From Thermohalobaculum sp039187815 (lineage in GTDB: Bacteria; Pseudomonadota; Alphaproteobacteria; Rhodobacterales; Rhodobacteraceae), in the NCBI GenBank assembly GCA_039187815.1, contig JBCCZI010000007.1, positions 1 through 64,000 on the forward strand: DNA of 64,000 nt, given 5' to 3'. The number at the start of each line of letters is the position of its first letter. The stretch's first letter is position 1. Positions 16,660 through 25,193 of this stretch are shown one piece after another. Made by a program: the position numbers and the translations under genes. The notes beneath the pieces are model-generated. The model had not been told where the DNA came from, ran no database searches, and saw nothing but the letters and a program-made list of their open reading frames with translations.

Positions 16660-19600
16660 TCAGGCGGTGGCGGCGACGGGGTCGATCCCCTCGAGCCTGT
16701 CTTCGAGTTCCTCTCCCGCCGCCTCGAGGGCGGCGAGCGTGTCGGCGTCGGGTGTCCAGTACTGGCGCTCATGCGCCTCGAGCAGACGGTTGGCCATGCG
16801 GGCCGAGGCGGCAGGGTTCAACTGTCCCAGCCGCCGGCGCATCTCCTCGTCGAGCACAAAGGTCTCGGACAGACGCTGATAGACCCAGGGGTCCACGGCA
16901 CCGGTGGTGGCCGACCAGCCGACGGTGTTGGTCACCTGCGCCTCGATCTGGCGCACGCCCTCATGGCCGTGGGACAGCATCCCCTCGAACCATTTGGGGT
17001 TGAGCGCGCGGGTGCGTGTCTCGAGCGCCACCTGTTCGGCGAGGCTGCGCACCTTGGCGCCGCCGCGGGTCTGGTCGCCGATATAGACCGGGGCCGCCTC
17101 GCCGCGCGCCCGCGTCACGGCGCGGCTGATCCCGCCCAGCGTGTCGAAATAGTGATCGACCGTGGTGACACCGAGCTCCACGCTCTCGAGGTTCTGATAG
17201 GCCAGATCCACGCGCCCGAGGATCGAGCCCAGCAACTCGCCCTGCGCCGCCGATTTGCCATCGCGGCCATAAGCAAAGCATTTCCGCCGCTGATAGCTGT
17301 CGGCCAGTTCATCCTCTGCGCCCCAACTGCCGGCATCGATCAGGTGATTGACGTTCGAGCCATAGGCGCCCTCGGCATTGGAGAACACCCGCAGCGCTGC
17401 GGTGTCCATGTCGCAGGCGTGCTTGGCCTGATGCGCCAGCGCATTGGCGCGCACATGGTTCTGCTCCAAGGGCTCGTCCGCGCTCGCCGCGAGCCAGGCG
17501 GCCTCGGCTAGCAGTTTGGTCTGCAGCGGCAACAGATCGCGGAAGATGCCGGAGAGCGTCATCACCACATCGATCCGGGGCCGGCCCAGGGTCTCGAGCG
17601 GGATCAGCTCGGCACCCGCCAACCGGCCATAGCCATCGAACCGCGGCCTGGCCCCCATCAGCGCAAGCGCCTGGCCGATGGGCCCGCCCTCGCTCTTGAG
17701 GTTGTCCGTGCCCCAAAGCACCAAAGCGATCGAACGGGGCAGCGTGCCCGTGTCCGCCCGGTGGCGCTCGAGCACCAGCTCCGCCTGTGCCGAGCCGTCC
17801 CGCAGCGCATAGGCAGAGGGCATCCGGAAGGGATCGAACCCATGGAGATTGCGCCCCGTCGGCAGGATGTCGGGGCTGCGGATCAAGTCGCCTCCGGCCA
17901 CCGGCGCCACAAATCCACCATCCAAGGCGTGCAGCAACGCGGGCGTCTCAGCATCTTGGGCAAGCAGGCGCGCCGCTTTGGCCAAGCGCTCAAGGAACGG
18001 ATCTTGCTCCGGATCCGCCGTCTCGCCGCGGCGTCCGGCCGCGAGCCGTTGGATCGTCTCGGCATCGGGGGTGGGGCGGCCCTCGGCTTCGGCCATGGCG
18101 CCTGCCATGGCGGCGAGCGTGTCCGCCCGCTCCTCAACCGGCGGGATCCGTCCGATCACGTGTAGACCGTGTGGGATCAGCGTCTCCTCCAGCTCCGCCA
18201 CCTTGGCCCACAGCGCCGGCACAGCGCGATCCGGATCCGTCCAGCTCGGCTCGGCCTCGGCCAGATCCACATTGGCCGCTTGCGCCTGGATCAACTCGGC
18301 CAAGGCCGCGCGTTCCTGCACCGCATGCGGCGCGGCTCCGCGCCAGCGCTCGATCGACGCCTTGAGATCCGCGAGCCCGCGATAGAGCCCGGCCTGCGCC
18401 AACGGTGGGGTCAGATGTGTGACCGTTGTCGCCGCCGCCCGCCGTTTGGCCAACGTCCCTTCCGACGGATTGTTCGCCGCATAGAGGTAGATGTTGGGCA
18501 GATCTCCGATCAGCCGGTCGGGCCAGCATTCAGCCCCCAGCCCGACCTGTTTGCCGGGCATGAACTCGAGCGCCCCATGGGTGCCGAAATGCAGGACCGC
18601 ATGGGCATCGAAATCCGTGGCGATCCAGCGGTAGAACGCCGAGAAGGCATGGGTCGGTGCAAAGCTGCGCTCGAACAGCAGCCGCATGGGATCGCCCTCA
18701 TAGCCAAAGGCGGGCTGCACCCCGACAAACACCTGGCCGAACCGCGCGCCGAGCACATAGGCCTCGCGTCCGTTTGCCTGCTGGCGGCCGGGCGCCGGAC
18801 CCCATTGCGCCTCGATCTCGGCGAGCCAGGGCGTCTCGCGCACCATGGTCTCGGCCGACACGCGCGCGGCCACATTGGCCTCCTGCCCGTGCTCGGCCGC
18901 ATTCCCGCCGAGAACCGCGTCGCGCAAGGCATCGACGCTGGCCGGCGGCTCGACGTCATAGCCCTCGGCCTTGAGCGCGTGCAGCAGATTGTGGAGCGAG
19001 CGGAAGACCGAGAGATAGGCTGCGGTGCCGATCGCCCCCGCATTGGGCGGAAAGCCGTAGAGCACAACCGCGAGCCGACGCTCGGCCCGTTCGCTGCGGC
19101 GCAGGCGGACGATCCGCATGAGCCGGTCGGCCAGCCGGGCGACACGATCCTCACACGGGAGCATGGCACCATTGCCGGAATGGCCGGCGCGGGCCTCACC
19201 GCTGCGCCCGCCAAAGACCATCGGCCCGGTCGCGCCGTCGATCTCGGGGATGGCGACCATCATGGTGGCCTCGACCGGCGAGAGCCCATTGGTGGACCGG
19301 GCCCAGGTCTCGATCGACTGAAACTCGAGCGCATGGGCTGCGAGATAGGGCACATCGAGCGCCTCGAGCGTCTCACGCGCGGCCGATGCATCATTGTAGG
19401 CCGGGCCGCCGACCAGCGAGAACCCGGTCAGCGAGAGAACCGCATCGACGGTCGCCCGCCCGGCATTCTGGAAGTAGGCGTCGATCGCGGGGCGGGCATC
19501 GAGACCAGAGGCAAAGGCTGGCACCACCTCGAGCCCGCGGGCCTCCAGCGCGTGGATCACCGCATCGTAATGCGCCGTGTCGCCAGCGAGCAGATAGGAG

Positions 19601-20385
19601 CGCATCATCAGAAGGCCGATGCGCCCCTGCCGCGGAGCATCGGGCAGGGGCAGATCGCCAGCGGCCTCCGAGAACCGCCCCGGCAAAGCCGGGTGATAGA
19701 CGCCCGTGTCCGGATAGTCGACCGGAGCGGCGGGCGCGAGCTGGCCCCGGTAGCAAGCGCGCGGGCCGGCCGCGTAGCGGTCGATCAAAAAGCGCACCAA
19801 GCTCTCGATGTTTTCGTCCGAGCCCGAGAGCCAATACTGCATGGTCAGGAAGTAGGCGCGCAGATCCTGCGCCTTGCCCGGGATGTAGCGCAGCAGCTTT
19901 GGCAGCCGGCGGAGCATCTTCATCTGGCCGGCGCCCGAGCTTGCGCTCTCCCCCCCCTTAGGCTTGCCGCGAAGGCGTTTGAGCAGCTTGCGGATCCCGG
20001 TGGCTGGGCGGTCCATGCGCAAATCGCCGAGGCGCGTGATGCGCGTGACCTCGGGGGCCGAGATCACGCCGACGATCGCGTCGCACTTGGGGGCCCGCTC
20101 CTCGAGTGCTGGCAGGATCGCCTTGATCTGATCCTCGAGGAACAGCATGGCCGCCAGGACGATATCGGCCCGGCCGATGGCGGATTGGGCAGCCTCGAGC
20201 GCGGAGGGATCCTCGGCCCAATCGGTCGCCGCATGGATTTCGAGCGAGAGGCCGGGGATGTCGCGACGCAAAGCGCGCTCGGCCCGCGAGGCCGGGCCGG
20301 CGAGATGCCGGTCCAGCGTGACGATGACGACCCGAACGGGCGCGCCCTCGCCGGTATCAGCGGGCAAAATGCGCTTTGGCATCAT
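16660..20385 (-). CDS. bchH: magnesium chelatase subunit H
   Basis: About 1241 residues, the large porphyrin-binding subunit of Mg chelatase. Recognisable parts are VRVVIVTLDRHLAGPASRA at the N-terminus, FGTHGALEFMPGKQVGL in the centre and WGTDNLKSEGGPIGQAL towards the C-terminus. With BchI/BchD it inserts Mg2+ into protoporphyrin IX. The ATG-ATG pair at 20380-20385 is used; this overlaps the end of bchB by 29 bp. Upstream the frame stays open inside bchB but that is not BchH-like. Confidence 0.95.
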   Translation of the reverse strand: MMPKRILPADTGEGAPVRVVIVTLDRHLAGPASRAERALRRDIPGLSLEIHAATDWAEDPSALEAAQSAIGRADIVLAAMLFLEDQIKAILPALEERAPKCDAIVGVISAPEVTRITRLGDLRMDRPATGIRKLLKRLRGKPKGGESASSGAGQMKMLRRLPKLLRYIPGKAQDLRAYFLTMQYWLSGSDENIESLVRFLIDRYAAGPRACYRGQLAPAAPVDYPDTGVYHPALPGRFSEAAGDLPLPDAPRQGRIGLLMMRSYLLAGDTAHYDAVIHALEARGLEVVPAFASGLDARPAIDAYFQNAGRATVDAVLSLTGFSLVGGPAYNDASAARETLEALDVPYLAAHALEFQSIETWARSTNGLSPVEATMMVAIPEIDGATGPMVFGGRSGEARAGHSGNGAMLPCEDRVARLADRLMRIVRLRRSERAERRLAVVLYGFPPNAGAIGTAAYLSVFRSLHNLLHALKAEGYDVEPPASVDALRDAVLGGNAAEHGQEANVAARVSAETMVRETPWLAEIEAQWGPAPGRQQANGREAYVLGARFGQVFVGVQPAFGYEGDPMRLLFERSFAPTHAFSAFYRWIATDFDAHAVLHFGTHGALEFMPGKQVGLGAECWPDRLIGDLPNIYLYAANNPSEGTLAKRRAAATTVTHLTPPLAQAGLYRGLADLKASIERWRGAAPHAVQERAALAELIQAQAANVDLAEAEPSWTDPDRAVPALWAKVAELEETLIPHGLHVIGRIPPVEERADTLAAMAGAMAEAEGRPTPDAETIQRLAAGRRGETADPEQDPFLERLAKAARLLAQDAETPALLHALDGGFVAPVAGGDLIRSPDILPTGRNLHGFDPFRMPSAYALRDGSAQAELVLERHRADTGTLPRSIALVLWGTDNLKSEGGPIGQALALMGARPRFDGYGRLAGAELIPLETLGRPRIDVVMTLSGIFRDLLPLQTKLLAEAAWLAASADEPLEQNHVRANALAHQAKHACDMDTAALRVFSNAEGAYGSNVNHLIDAGSWGAEDELADSYQRRKCFAYGRDGKSAAQGELLGSILGRVDLAYQNLESVELGVTTVDHYFDTLGGISRAVTRARGEAAPVYIGDQTRGGAKVRSLAEQVALETRTRALNPKWFEGMLSHGHEGVRQIEAQVTNTVGWSATTGAVDPWVYQRLSETFVLDEEMRRRLGQLNPAASARMANRLLEAHERQYWTPDADTLAALEAAGEELEDRLEGIDPVAATA

Positions 20386-21961
20386 AGAGCGTCTCGACAG
20401 TGATGGAGGCAATGCCGCGCTCGGCGGCAAAGCGTTCGGTGTTGCGCCGCGCTTTGCCGCGCACGAAGAAGGGGATCTTGCGGAGTTCGCGCTCGGCCTC
20501 GGGTGCCCAGATGGGGGCTTGGGGAGCGTCGGATGCGAACGCGTCAGCCTGAACCGGCGCGTCTTGGACCGAGACGGCCTCGGCGGGCATCGAGCCCCCC
20601 TCGGCCGCGGCCGGCTGCGCCGGACCGGGCGCTTGCGGCACTGGAGCCGCGCCATGGAGATGGCTGGGCCCGGCGCCGTCGTGGAATTCGAAATCCTCCC
20701 GGAACATGGCAAGGAGATGTTCCTCCAAGCCCATCACAAGCGGATGAACCCAGGTGTCGAAGAGCACATTGGCCCCTTCGAAGCCCATCTGAGGCGAGTA
20801 GCGCGCGGGAAAGTCCTGCACATGCACCGGCGCCGAGATCACAGCACAGGGCACGCCGAGGCGCTTGCCGATATGGCGCTCCATCTGGGTGCCGAGGATC
20901 AACTCTGGCGCCGTCTCGGCGATCGCGGCCTCGACCTCGAGATAGTCGTCGGAGATCAGCGCCTCGAGACCGAACTCCCGGGCCGCTGCGCGCATGTCGC
21001 GGGCAAAGACCCGGTCATAGCTGCCCAGGCCGACCACGTCGAAGCCGAACTCATCCCGCGCAACCCGCGCGGCCGCAAGCGCGTGTGTGACGTCCCCGAA
21101 AACGAACACCCGCTTGCCGGTCAGATAGGTCGAGTCGACCGAAGCCGACCACCAGGGTTGCCTCTGCCCGTCGGCCCCAAGTGCCGGCGCAGGATCGACC
21201 CCGGCCAAAGCTGCCACCTCCTCGATGAACTGCCGGGTGGCACCGGTCCCGATCGGGATTGTGCGCGTTCTGGGTTGGCCATGCGCGCGCTCCAACCACC
21301 GGGCAGCGGTATCGGCGGTCTCCGGATAGAGCACCACATTAAAGTCCGCAGCGCCAAGCCGAGCGATATCCGATGGACGCGCGCCGAGCGGGGCCGTCAC
21401 GTTCACCCGAATGCCCAGGCGGCCAAGGAGGCCCGTGATCTCGTCCACATCGTCCCGATGACGGAACCCAAGCGCGGTCGGCCCCAAGATATTGCAACTC
21501 GGCCCCGGCAGGCGGTCAACCGGTCCCGCCAAGGCACGGCAAATCCGATAGAAGGTCTCAGCCGCGCCCCAGCTCTCCTTCTTTTGATAGGACGGCAGCT
21601 CCAGAGGGATAACCGGTATCGGCATGCCCATGGACGAGGCCAAACCGCCCGGGTCGTCCTGGATCAGTTCCGCGGTGCAGGAGGCGCCGACGATCATCGC
21701 CTCCGGCGCAAAGCGCTCATAGGCCTCGGCACAGGCCCGTTTGAAGATCCCGGCCGTGTCCGATCCCAGATCCCGGGCCTGAAAGGTGGTGTAGGTGACC
21801 GGCGGGCGCGCATCGCGGCGCTCGATCATGGTGAACAGCAGATCCGCATAGGTGTCGCCCTGCGGGGCATGAAGCACATAGTGCAGCCCCTTCATCCCCG
21901 TGGCGACCCGCATGGCCCCGACATGAGGCGGTCCTTCATAGGTCCAAACCGTCAGTTTCAT
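20357..21961 (-). CDS. bchB: light-independent protochlorophyllide reductase subunit B
   Basis: 534 residues. It begins MKLTVWTYEGPPHVGAMRVA, and Asp36 in QGDTYADLLF is the unusual aspartate ligand of the NB cluster. Cysteine-bearing stretches such as IVGASCTAELIQDDPGG are present. The C-terminus carries the conserved small helical domain (LRKIPFFVRGKARRNTERFA). Together with BchN it forms the catalytic tetramer reducing ring D of protochlorophyllide. The start overlaps bchN by 4 bp. Confidence 0.98.
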   Translation of the reverse strand: MKLTVWTYEGPPHVGAMRVATGMKGLHYVLHAPQGDTYADLLFTMIERRDARPPVTYTTFQARDLGSDTAGIFKRACAEAYERFAPEAMIVGASCTAELIQDDPGGLASSMGMPIPVIPLELPSYQKKESWGAAETFYRICRALAGPVDRLPGPSCNILGPTALGFRHRDDVDEITGLLGRLGIRVNVTAPLGARPSDIARLGAADFNVVLYPETADTAARWLERAHGQPRTRTIPIGTGATRQFIEEVAALAGVDPAPALGADGQRQPWWSASVDSTYLTGKRVFVFGDVTHALAAARVARDEFGFDVVGLGSYDRVFARDMRAAAREFGLEALISDDYLEVEAAIAETAPELILGTQMERHIGKRLGVPCAVISAPVHVQDFPARYSPQMGFEGANVLFDTWVHPLVMGLEEHLLAMFREDFEFHDGAGPSHLHGAAPVPQAPGPAQPAAAEGGSMPAEAVSVQDAPVQADAFASDAPQAPIWAPEAERELRKIPFFVRGKARRNTERFAAERGIASITVETLYDAKAHFAR

Positions 21962-23313
21962 GCCGCACCCTCCGCTGGGTGCGGCATCTCCCCTGGCGCC
22001 ATGGGGTCGGGCCCGCGGCCCGACACGGCCTCGGGCCGGAGCCCCGCCAAGCGCCCGCGCCGAACCAGTGGCCGCGCAAAGAGCGCTGCGAGATCGCCGG
22101 CTTGCTCATAGCCATGGATCGGCGAGAACACGAGCTCGATCGCCCATTTGGTCGTCAGACCCTCCGCCTCGAGCGGATTGGCCAGACCCAATCCACAGAC
22201 CGTCAGATCCGGTCGATCCGCCCGGACGCGTGCCAATTGTAGATCGACATCCTGCCCCTCGGCCAAGCGCACCCCGTCGGGCAGACGCGCAAGCTCGGCT
22301 GCCATATGGGCGCGATGGAGATAGGGCACGCCGATCTCGACCGGATCCATGGCGCATTCCTCGTGCAGAAACCGCGCCAAGGGGATCTCGAGCTGGCTGT
22401 CGGGCATGAAGAAGATCCGCTTGCCGGCCAGACGCTCCCGGCTGGCCGCCACCGCCTGTTCTGCCCTCGCGCGGCCCGGGGCCGTGACCGCCTCGAACCG
22501 CGCCTGCGGCACCGCAAAGGCCTCGGCCGCCGCGCGCAGCCAATCGGTCGTGCCGCGCGCGCCAAAGGGAAAGGGTGCTGACAAACACTCGGCCCCGCGC
22601 GCGCGCAGCTCCCGCGCCGTCTGGTTGAGGAAGGGCTGGGCCAGCAGCACACGGCTGCCCGGCCCGATCTTTGGCAACTCATCCGAGCGCCGCGCGGGCA
22701 GGAACGAGGCCTCGATCCCCAATCCCTCAAACAGCCGGGCGAACTGGTCCTCGACCACATCCGGCAAGGCACCGGCCACAAGCAAGCTCGGTCGGCGATC
22801 CTCGGCGACCGGTAACTGTGGCACCAAAGCCGCCAGACAGGCATCTTCGCCCTCTGTGAAGGTGGTCTCGATGCCCGAGCCCGAATAGTTCAGCACCCGG
22901 ACCCGAGGCGCATGCTCGCCGTTCAGGCGCTCTGCCGCCCGCCCGAGATCGAGCTTGATCACCTCGGAGGGGCAGGAGCCCACCAGGAACAGGGTCCGAA
23001 TGTCAGGCCGCCGCTCCAGCAACCGCGCCACCACCGCATCGAGTTCGGCATGGGCGTCGGTCATGCCCGCGAGATCCTTCTCCTCCATGATGGCGGTCGC
23101 GAAGCGCGGCTCGGCAAAGATCATCACCCCCGCCGCGGATTGCAGCAGATGGGCGCATGTCCGGCTGCCCACGACCAAAAAGAAGGCGTCTTGGATCTTG
23201 CGATGCAGCCAGATGATGCCGGTCAGGCCGCAGAACACCTCATGCTGACCGCGCTCCTTGAGGACGGGCGCGGCGGAGCAGCCGGCGGACGGGATGGCAT
23301 CCGGCCGGGTCAT
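21958..23313 (-). CDS. bchN: light-independent protochlorophyllide reductase subunit N
   Basis: 451 residues. The N-terminal cluster-binding region is present (GQHEVFCGLTGIIWLHRKI, then VVGSRTCAHLLQSAAGVM) together with FLVGSCPSEVIKLDL. It is the NifD-like partner of BchB. The start overlaps the bchF stop by 4 bp and its end overlaps bchB by 4 bp. The C-terminal 25 residues are Pro/Gly rich and not conserved. Confidence 0.97.
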   Translation of the reverse strand: MTRPDAIPSAGCSAAPVLKERGQHEVFCGLTGIIWLHRKIQDAFFLVVGSRTCAHLLQSAAGVMIFAEPRFATAIMEEKDLAGMTDAHAELDAVVARLLERRPDIRTLFLVGSCPSEVIKLDLGRAAERLNGEHAPRVRVLNYSGSGIETTFTEGEDACLAALVPQLPVAEDRRPSLLVAGALPDVVEDQFARLFEGLGIEASFLPARRSDELPKIGPGSRVLLAQPFLNQTARELRARGAECLSAPFPFGARGTTDWLRAAAEAFAVPQARFEAVTAPGRARAEQAVAASRERLAGKRIFFMPDSQLEIPLARFLHEECAMDPVEIGVPYLHRAHMAAELARLPDGVRLAEGQDVDLQLARVRADRPDLTVCGLGLANPLEAEGLTTKWAIELVFSPIHGYEQAGDLAALFARPLVRRGRLAGLRPEAVSGRGPDPMAPGEMPHPAEGAA

Positions 23314-23828
23314 GCGGGCACCTCCGCCGAGGCGCGCGGGTCCTCAGCCGATGGCGCAGACAGCCGCGCCGCCCTCAGCTTCAGTAGAAACTGCGCCGCG
23401 TTCATGACATAGATCGCATAGGCCGCAAGCGCGATCGCCATCTGCTCGGCAGGCCCCACGACCGCCGTGAGCAGCGCCACCAGATAGGCGGTGTGCAGCG
23501 CGATCACTGCAAAGCTGACGACATCTTCCCAAAAGAACGCCGGCGCCAGCAGGTATTGCCCGAAGACAACCTTCTCCCAGATCGCGCCCGTGATCATGAT
23601 CACATAGAGAACACCGGTCTTGATCACGATCGAAGTGGTCGCGGCAAAGAGCCCCTCGCCCGTCCAGAGATAGCGCAACACCAGCGCGAGGCTGACCAGA
23701 AAAACCAGGAACTGCAGAGGCGCCAGAACCGCCTGAACCGTGGTCCAGACCGTCGCATCGCGGCGAGCGCGCTCGGCCTTGGTGTAGAGCGGGCGGTGCC
23801 GGCTCTGAGCGCTGCCGGAGCGGAACAT
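23310..23828 (-). CDS. bchF: 3-vinyl bacteriochlorophyllide hydratase
   Basis: 172 residues with four hydrophobic segments. The family pieces PLYTKAERARRDATVWTTVQ, KVVFGQYLLAPAFFWEDVVS and YVMNAAQFLLKLR are visible. It hydrates the C3 vinyl group on the way to the acetyl group of bacteriochlorophyll a. It is the first gene of the long minus-strand bchFNBHLM-lhaA-puh-acsF-hemA run. A GGGAGGTG ribosome site precedes the ATG. Its promoter probably lies around the PpsR-like box at 23890-23907. Confidence 0.95.
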   Translation of the reverse strand: MFRSGSAQSRHRPLYTKAERARRDATVWTTVQAVLAPLQFLVFLVSLALVLRYLWTGEGLFAATTSIVIKTGVLYVIMITGAIWEKVVFGQYLLAPAFFWEDVVSFAVIALHTAYLVALLTAVVGPAEQMAIALAAYAIYVMNAAQFLLKLRAARLSAPSAEDPRASAEVPA

Positions 23829-23889
23829 CTCACCTCCCTGATTGTCGCTTGTTCTGGGCTTCAGGAGCCTAGCGCGGCCTTCGATCGAG

Positions 23890-23907
23890 TGTCAACTTTG
23901 ATTTACT
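23890..23907. promoter_or_regulatory. PpsR/CrtJ-like box before bchF
   Basis: TGT-N12-ACT, one mismatch from TGT-N12-ACA. The first six bases read TTGACA on the minus strand, so the box would cover the -35 element of the bchF promoter; 17-18 bases on comes only a poor -10 (CTAGGC/TAGGCT). Confidence 0.6.
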
Positions 23908-24098
23908 ATTGCGCCGTCCTGATGGGCCGACTCAGCCACGCCGCTCCCGAGCGTCGCACAGGCGGGCCGGTGGAATTCCCCCGCAAAAATTCTTGCAGCC
24001 ACCTTTGGCGCCGGCGAATTGGTCCATAAATGCTATCACCAAAGGGGTTTGCGCCACCCGATCCCGGCTGCAATGCCCCGAGCGGCGCGCGCTTGAAA

Positions 24099-24116
24099 CG
24101 TCAAGAGAAATTGACA
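24099..24116. promoter_or_regulatory. PpsR/CrtJ-like box before aerR
   Basis: CGT-N12-ACA, with the inner symmetric core GTCAA...TTGAC. The right half-site supplies a plus-strand TTGACA (24111-24116) as possible -35 for aerR-ppsR. A regulator box here fits autoregulation of the ppsR region, which is inference. Confidence 0.6.
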
Positions 24117-24279
24117 ATCAAGGCTTTGAATGCTTTCATCGGCCTGCGAGGCGCCTGTTTTGGACGGCCCGCGCGCCCTTGGGCGTGCATCAATCCAGAT
24201 CATGCGCCAATCGGGGTGCGGACGACCTGCGCTGCGCTCCTTGAACCGCCCCTAGGGCTGCCCGGGAGGGTCCGTCGGA

Positions 24280-25134
24280 ATGTCTGGCCTGTTGGAGGAT
24301 CGCACGCGGCGCCGGCTCGGCATCCAGGCTGCGCCGCCCTCGGGCCGCGGAACGGCGTCCGGCCGCGCTTCCGGCAAGGCGGGCCATACAGATATCCGAG
24401 CGCTGCTCGGCACCATCGAAAATGAGGTGATCCCGCGACTTCTGCTGACCCATACCATCGCAGCGCACTGCGCGCGGCGGGTCAGCCTCTCGGACGTCGA
24501 ATCGCTGAGCGGGTTGGCGATCGATGGCGATGCGACGACGGCGGTCAGTGTTATCGAACGGATGCAGGCCGAGGGGCTGGGCTTCGAGGCGGTCTATATG
24601 GATCTGCTCGGTGGCACGGCGCGCCTTTTAGGCGAGATGTGGGAGCAGGACCGCATCAGCTTCGTGGACGTGACAGTCGGGCTCTGCACACTGCACCAGA
24701 TCATGTTCCATTTGGGCACGGAGGACGAGGCGCCCGCCGAGGCGATCGCGGGCCACGCTCTGTTTTCCCCGCTTCCGGGCGAGACCCATGTGTTCGGCTC
24801 ACTGATCGTGGCGAAGTTCTTCGCCCGGGCGGGCTGGCGCACATGGACAGAGCTCAGCACCACCGAAGACACGCTCTGTGAGCGACTGGCCGAGACCCCG
24901 TTCGATCTTGTCGGGCTCTCGATCTATGTGGACCGGGATCTCGATCGCCTGCCGGGCGTGATCCAACGTTTGCGCCGCCACGCGGGCCGGGCCGGCACCC
25001 GCATTCTGGTGGGCGGCGGCGCCATCGACCGCAACCCTGGCGTCGCCGAGCAGGCGGGCGCCGATGGGACCGCCCCCGATCCGGCCGGAGCCATCGCTCT
25101 TGCCGAACGCTTGTGCCGGAGTACATCCCGATGA
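24280..25134 (+). CDS. ppaA: cobalamin-binding antirepressor AerR/PpaA
   Basis: 284 residues. The N-terminal 40 are low-complexity and basic. A helical B12-binding module follows (FEAVYMDLLGGTARLLGEMW, SFVDVTVGLCTLHQ), then a Rossmann-like cobalamin-binding domain. That domain contains PLPGETHVFGSLIVAKFFA with His170 as possible lower ligand and ILVGGGAIDRNPGVAEQAGA near the end. AerR/PpaA proteins bind hydroxycobalamin and modulate CrtJ/PpsR. It sits directly in front of ppsR, 59 bp apart, the expected pairing. A GGGAGGG sequence 10 bp before the ATG can act as ribosome site. Confidence 0.93.
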   Translation: MSGLLEDRTRRRLGIQAAPPSGRGTASGRASGKAGHTDIRALLGTIENEVIPRLLLTHTIAAHCARRVSLSDVESLSGLAIDGDATTAVSVIERMQAEGLGFEAVYMDLLGGTARLLGEMWEQDRISFVDVTVGLCTLHQIMFHLGTEDEAPAEAIAGHALFSPLPGETHVFGSLIVAKFFARAGWRTWTELSTTEDTLCERLAETPFDLVGLSIYVDRDLDRLPGVIQRLRRHAGRAGTRILVGGGAIDRNPGVAEQAGADGTAPDPAGAIALAERLCRSTSR

Positions 25135-25193
25135 CGCCGCGACGCGACGGAGGTCATTGCCAAAGCGGCCGGTCGGGGGGGCACTAGGGCGCG

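Larger units (their letters stand above)
23829..24279. promoter_or_regulatory. divergent bchF / aerR control region (451 bp without genes)
   Basis: No coding sequence is supported here. The stretch is AT-richer than its surroundings around 23890-23910 and 24090-24135, and each of those patches holds one PpsR-like box (listed separately). A TTGACA on the minus strand within the first box, about 60 bp before bchF, and a TTGACA on the plus strand in the second box, about 165 bp before aerR, are candidate -35 elements. The matching -10 hexamers are weak. The boxes are 209 bp apart, a spacing that could allow looping between two repressor-bound sites. Confidence 0.7.

Noticed and set aside
15937..17511. 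Long plus-strand frame across bchL and bchH
   Set aside because: Covers two certain genes on the opposite strand and has no family features.
18169..20403. A 744-codon open frame on the plus strand opposite bchH
   Set aside because: bchH is unmistakable on the other strand. The antisense frame is Arg/Gly/His rich with no domain, as expected for GC-rich shadow frames.
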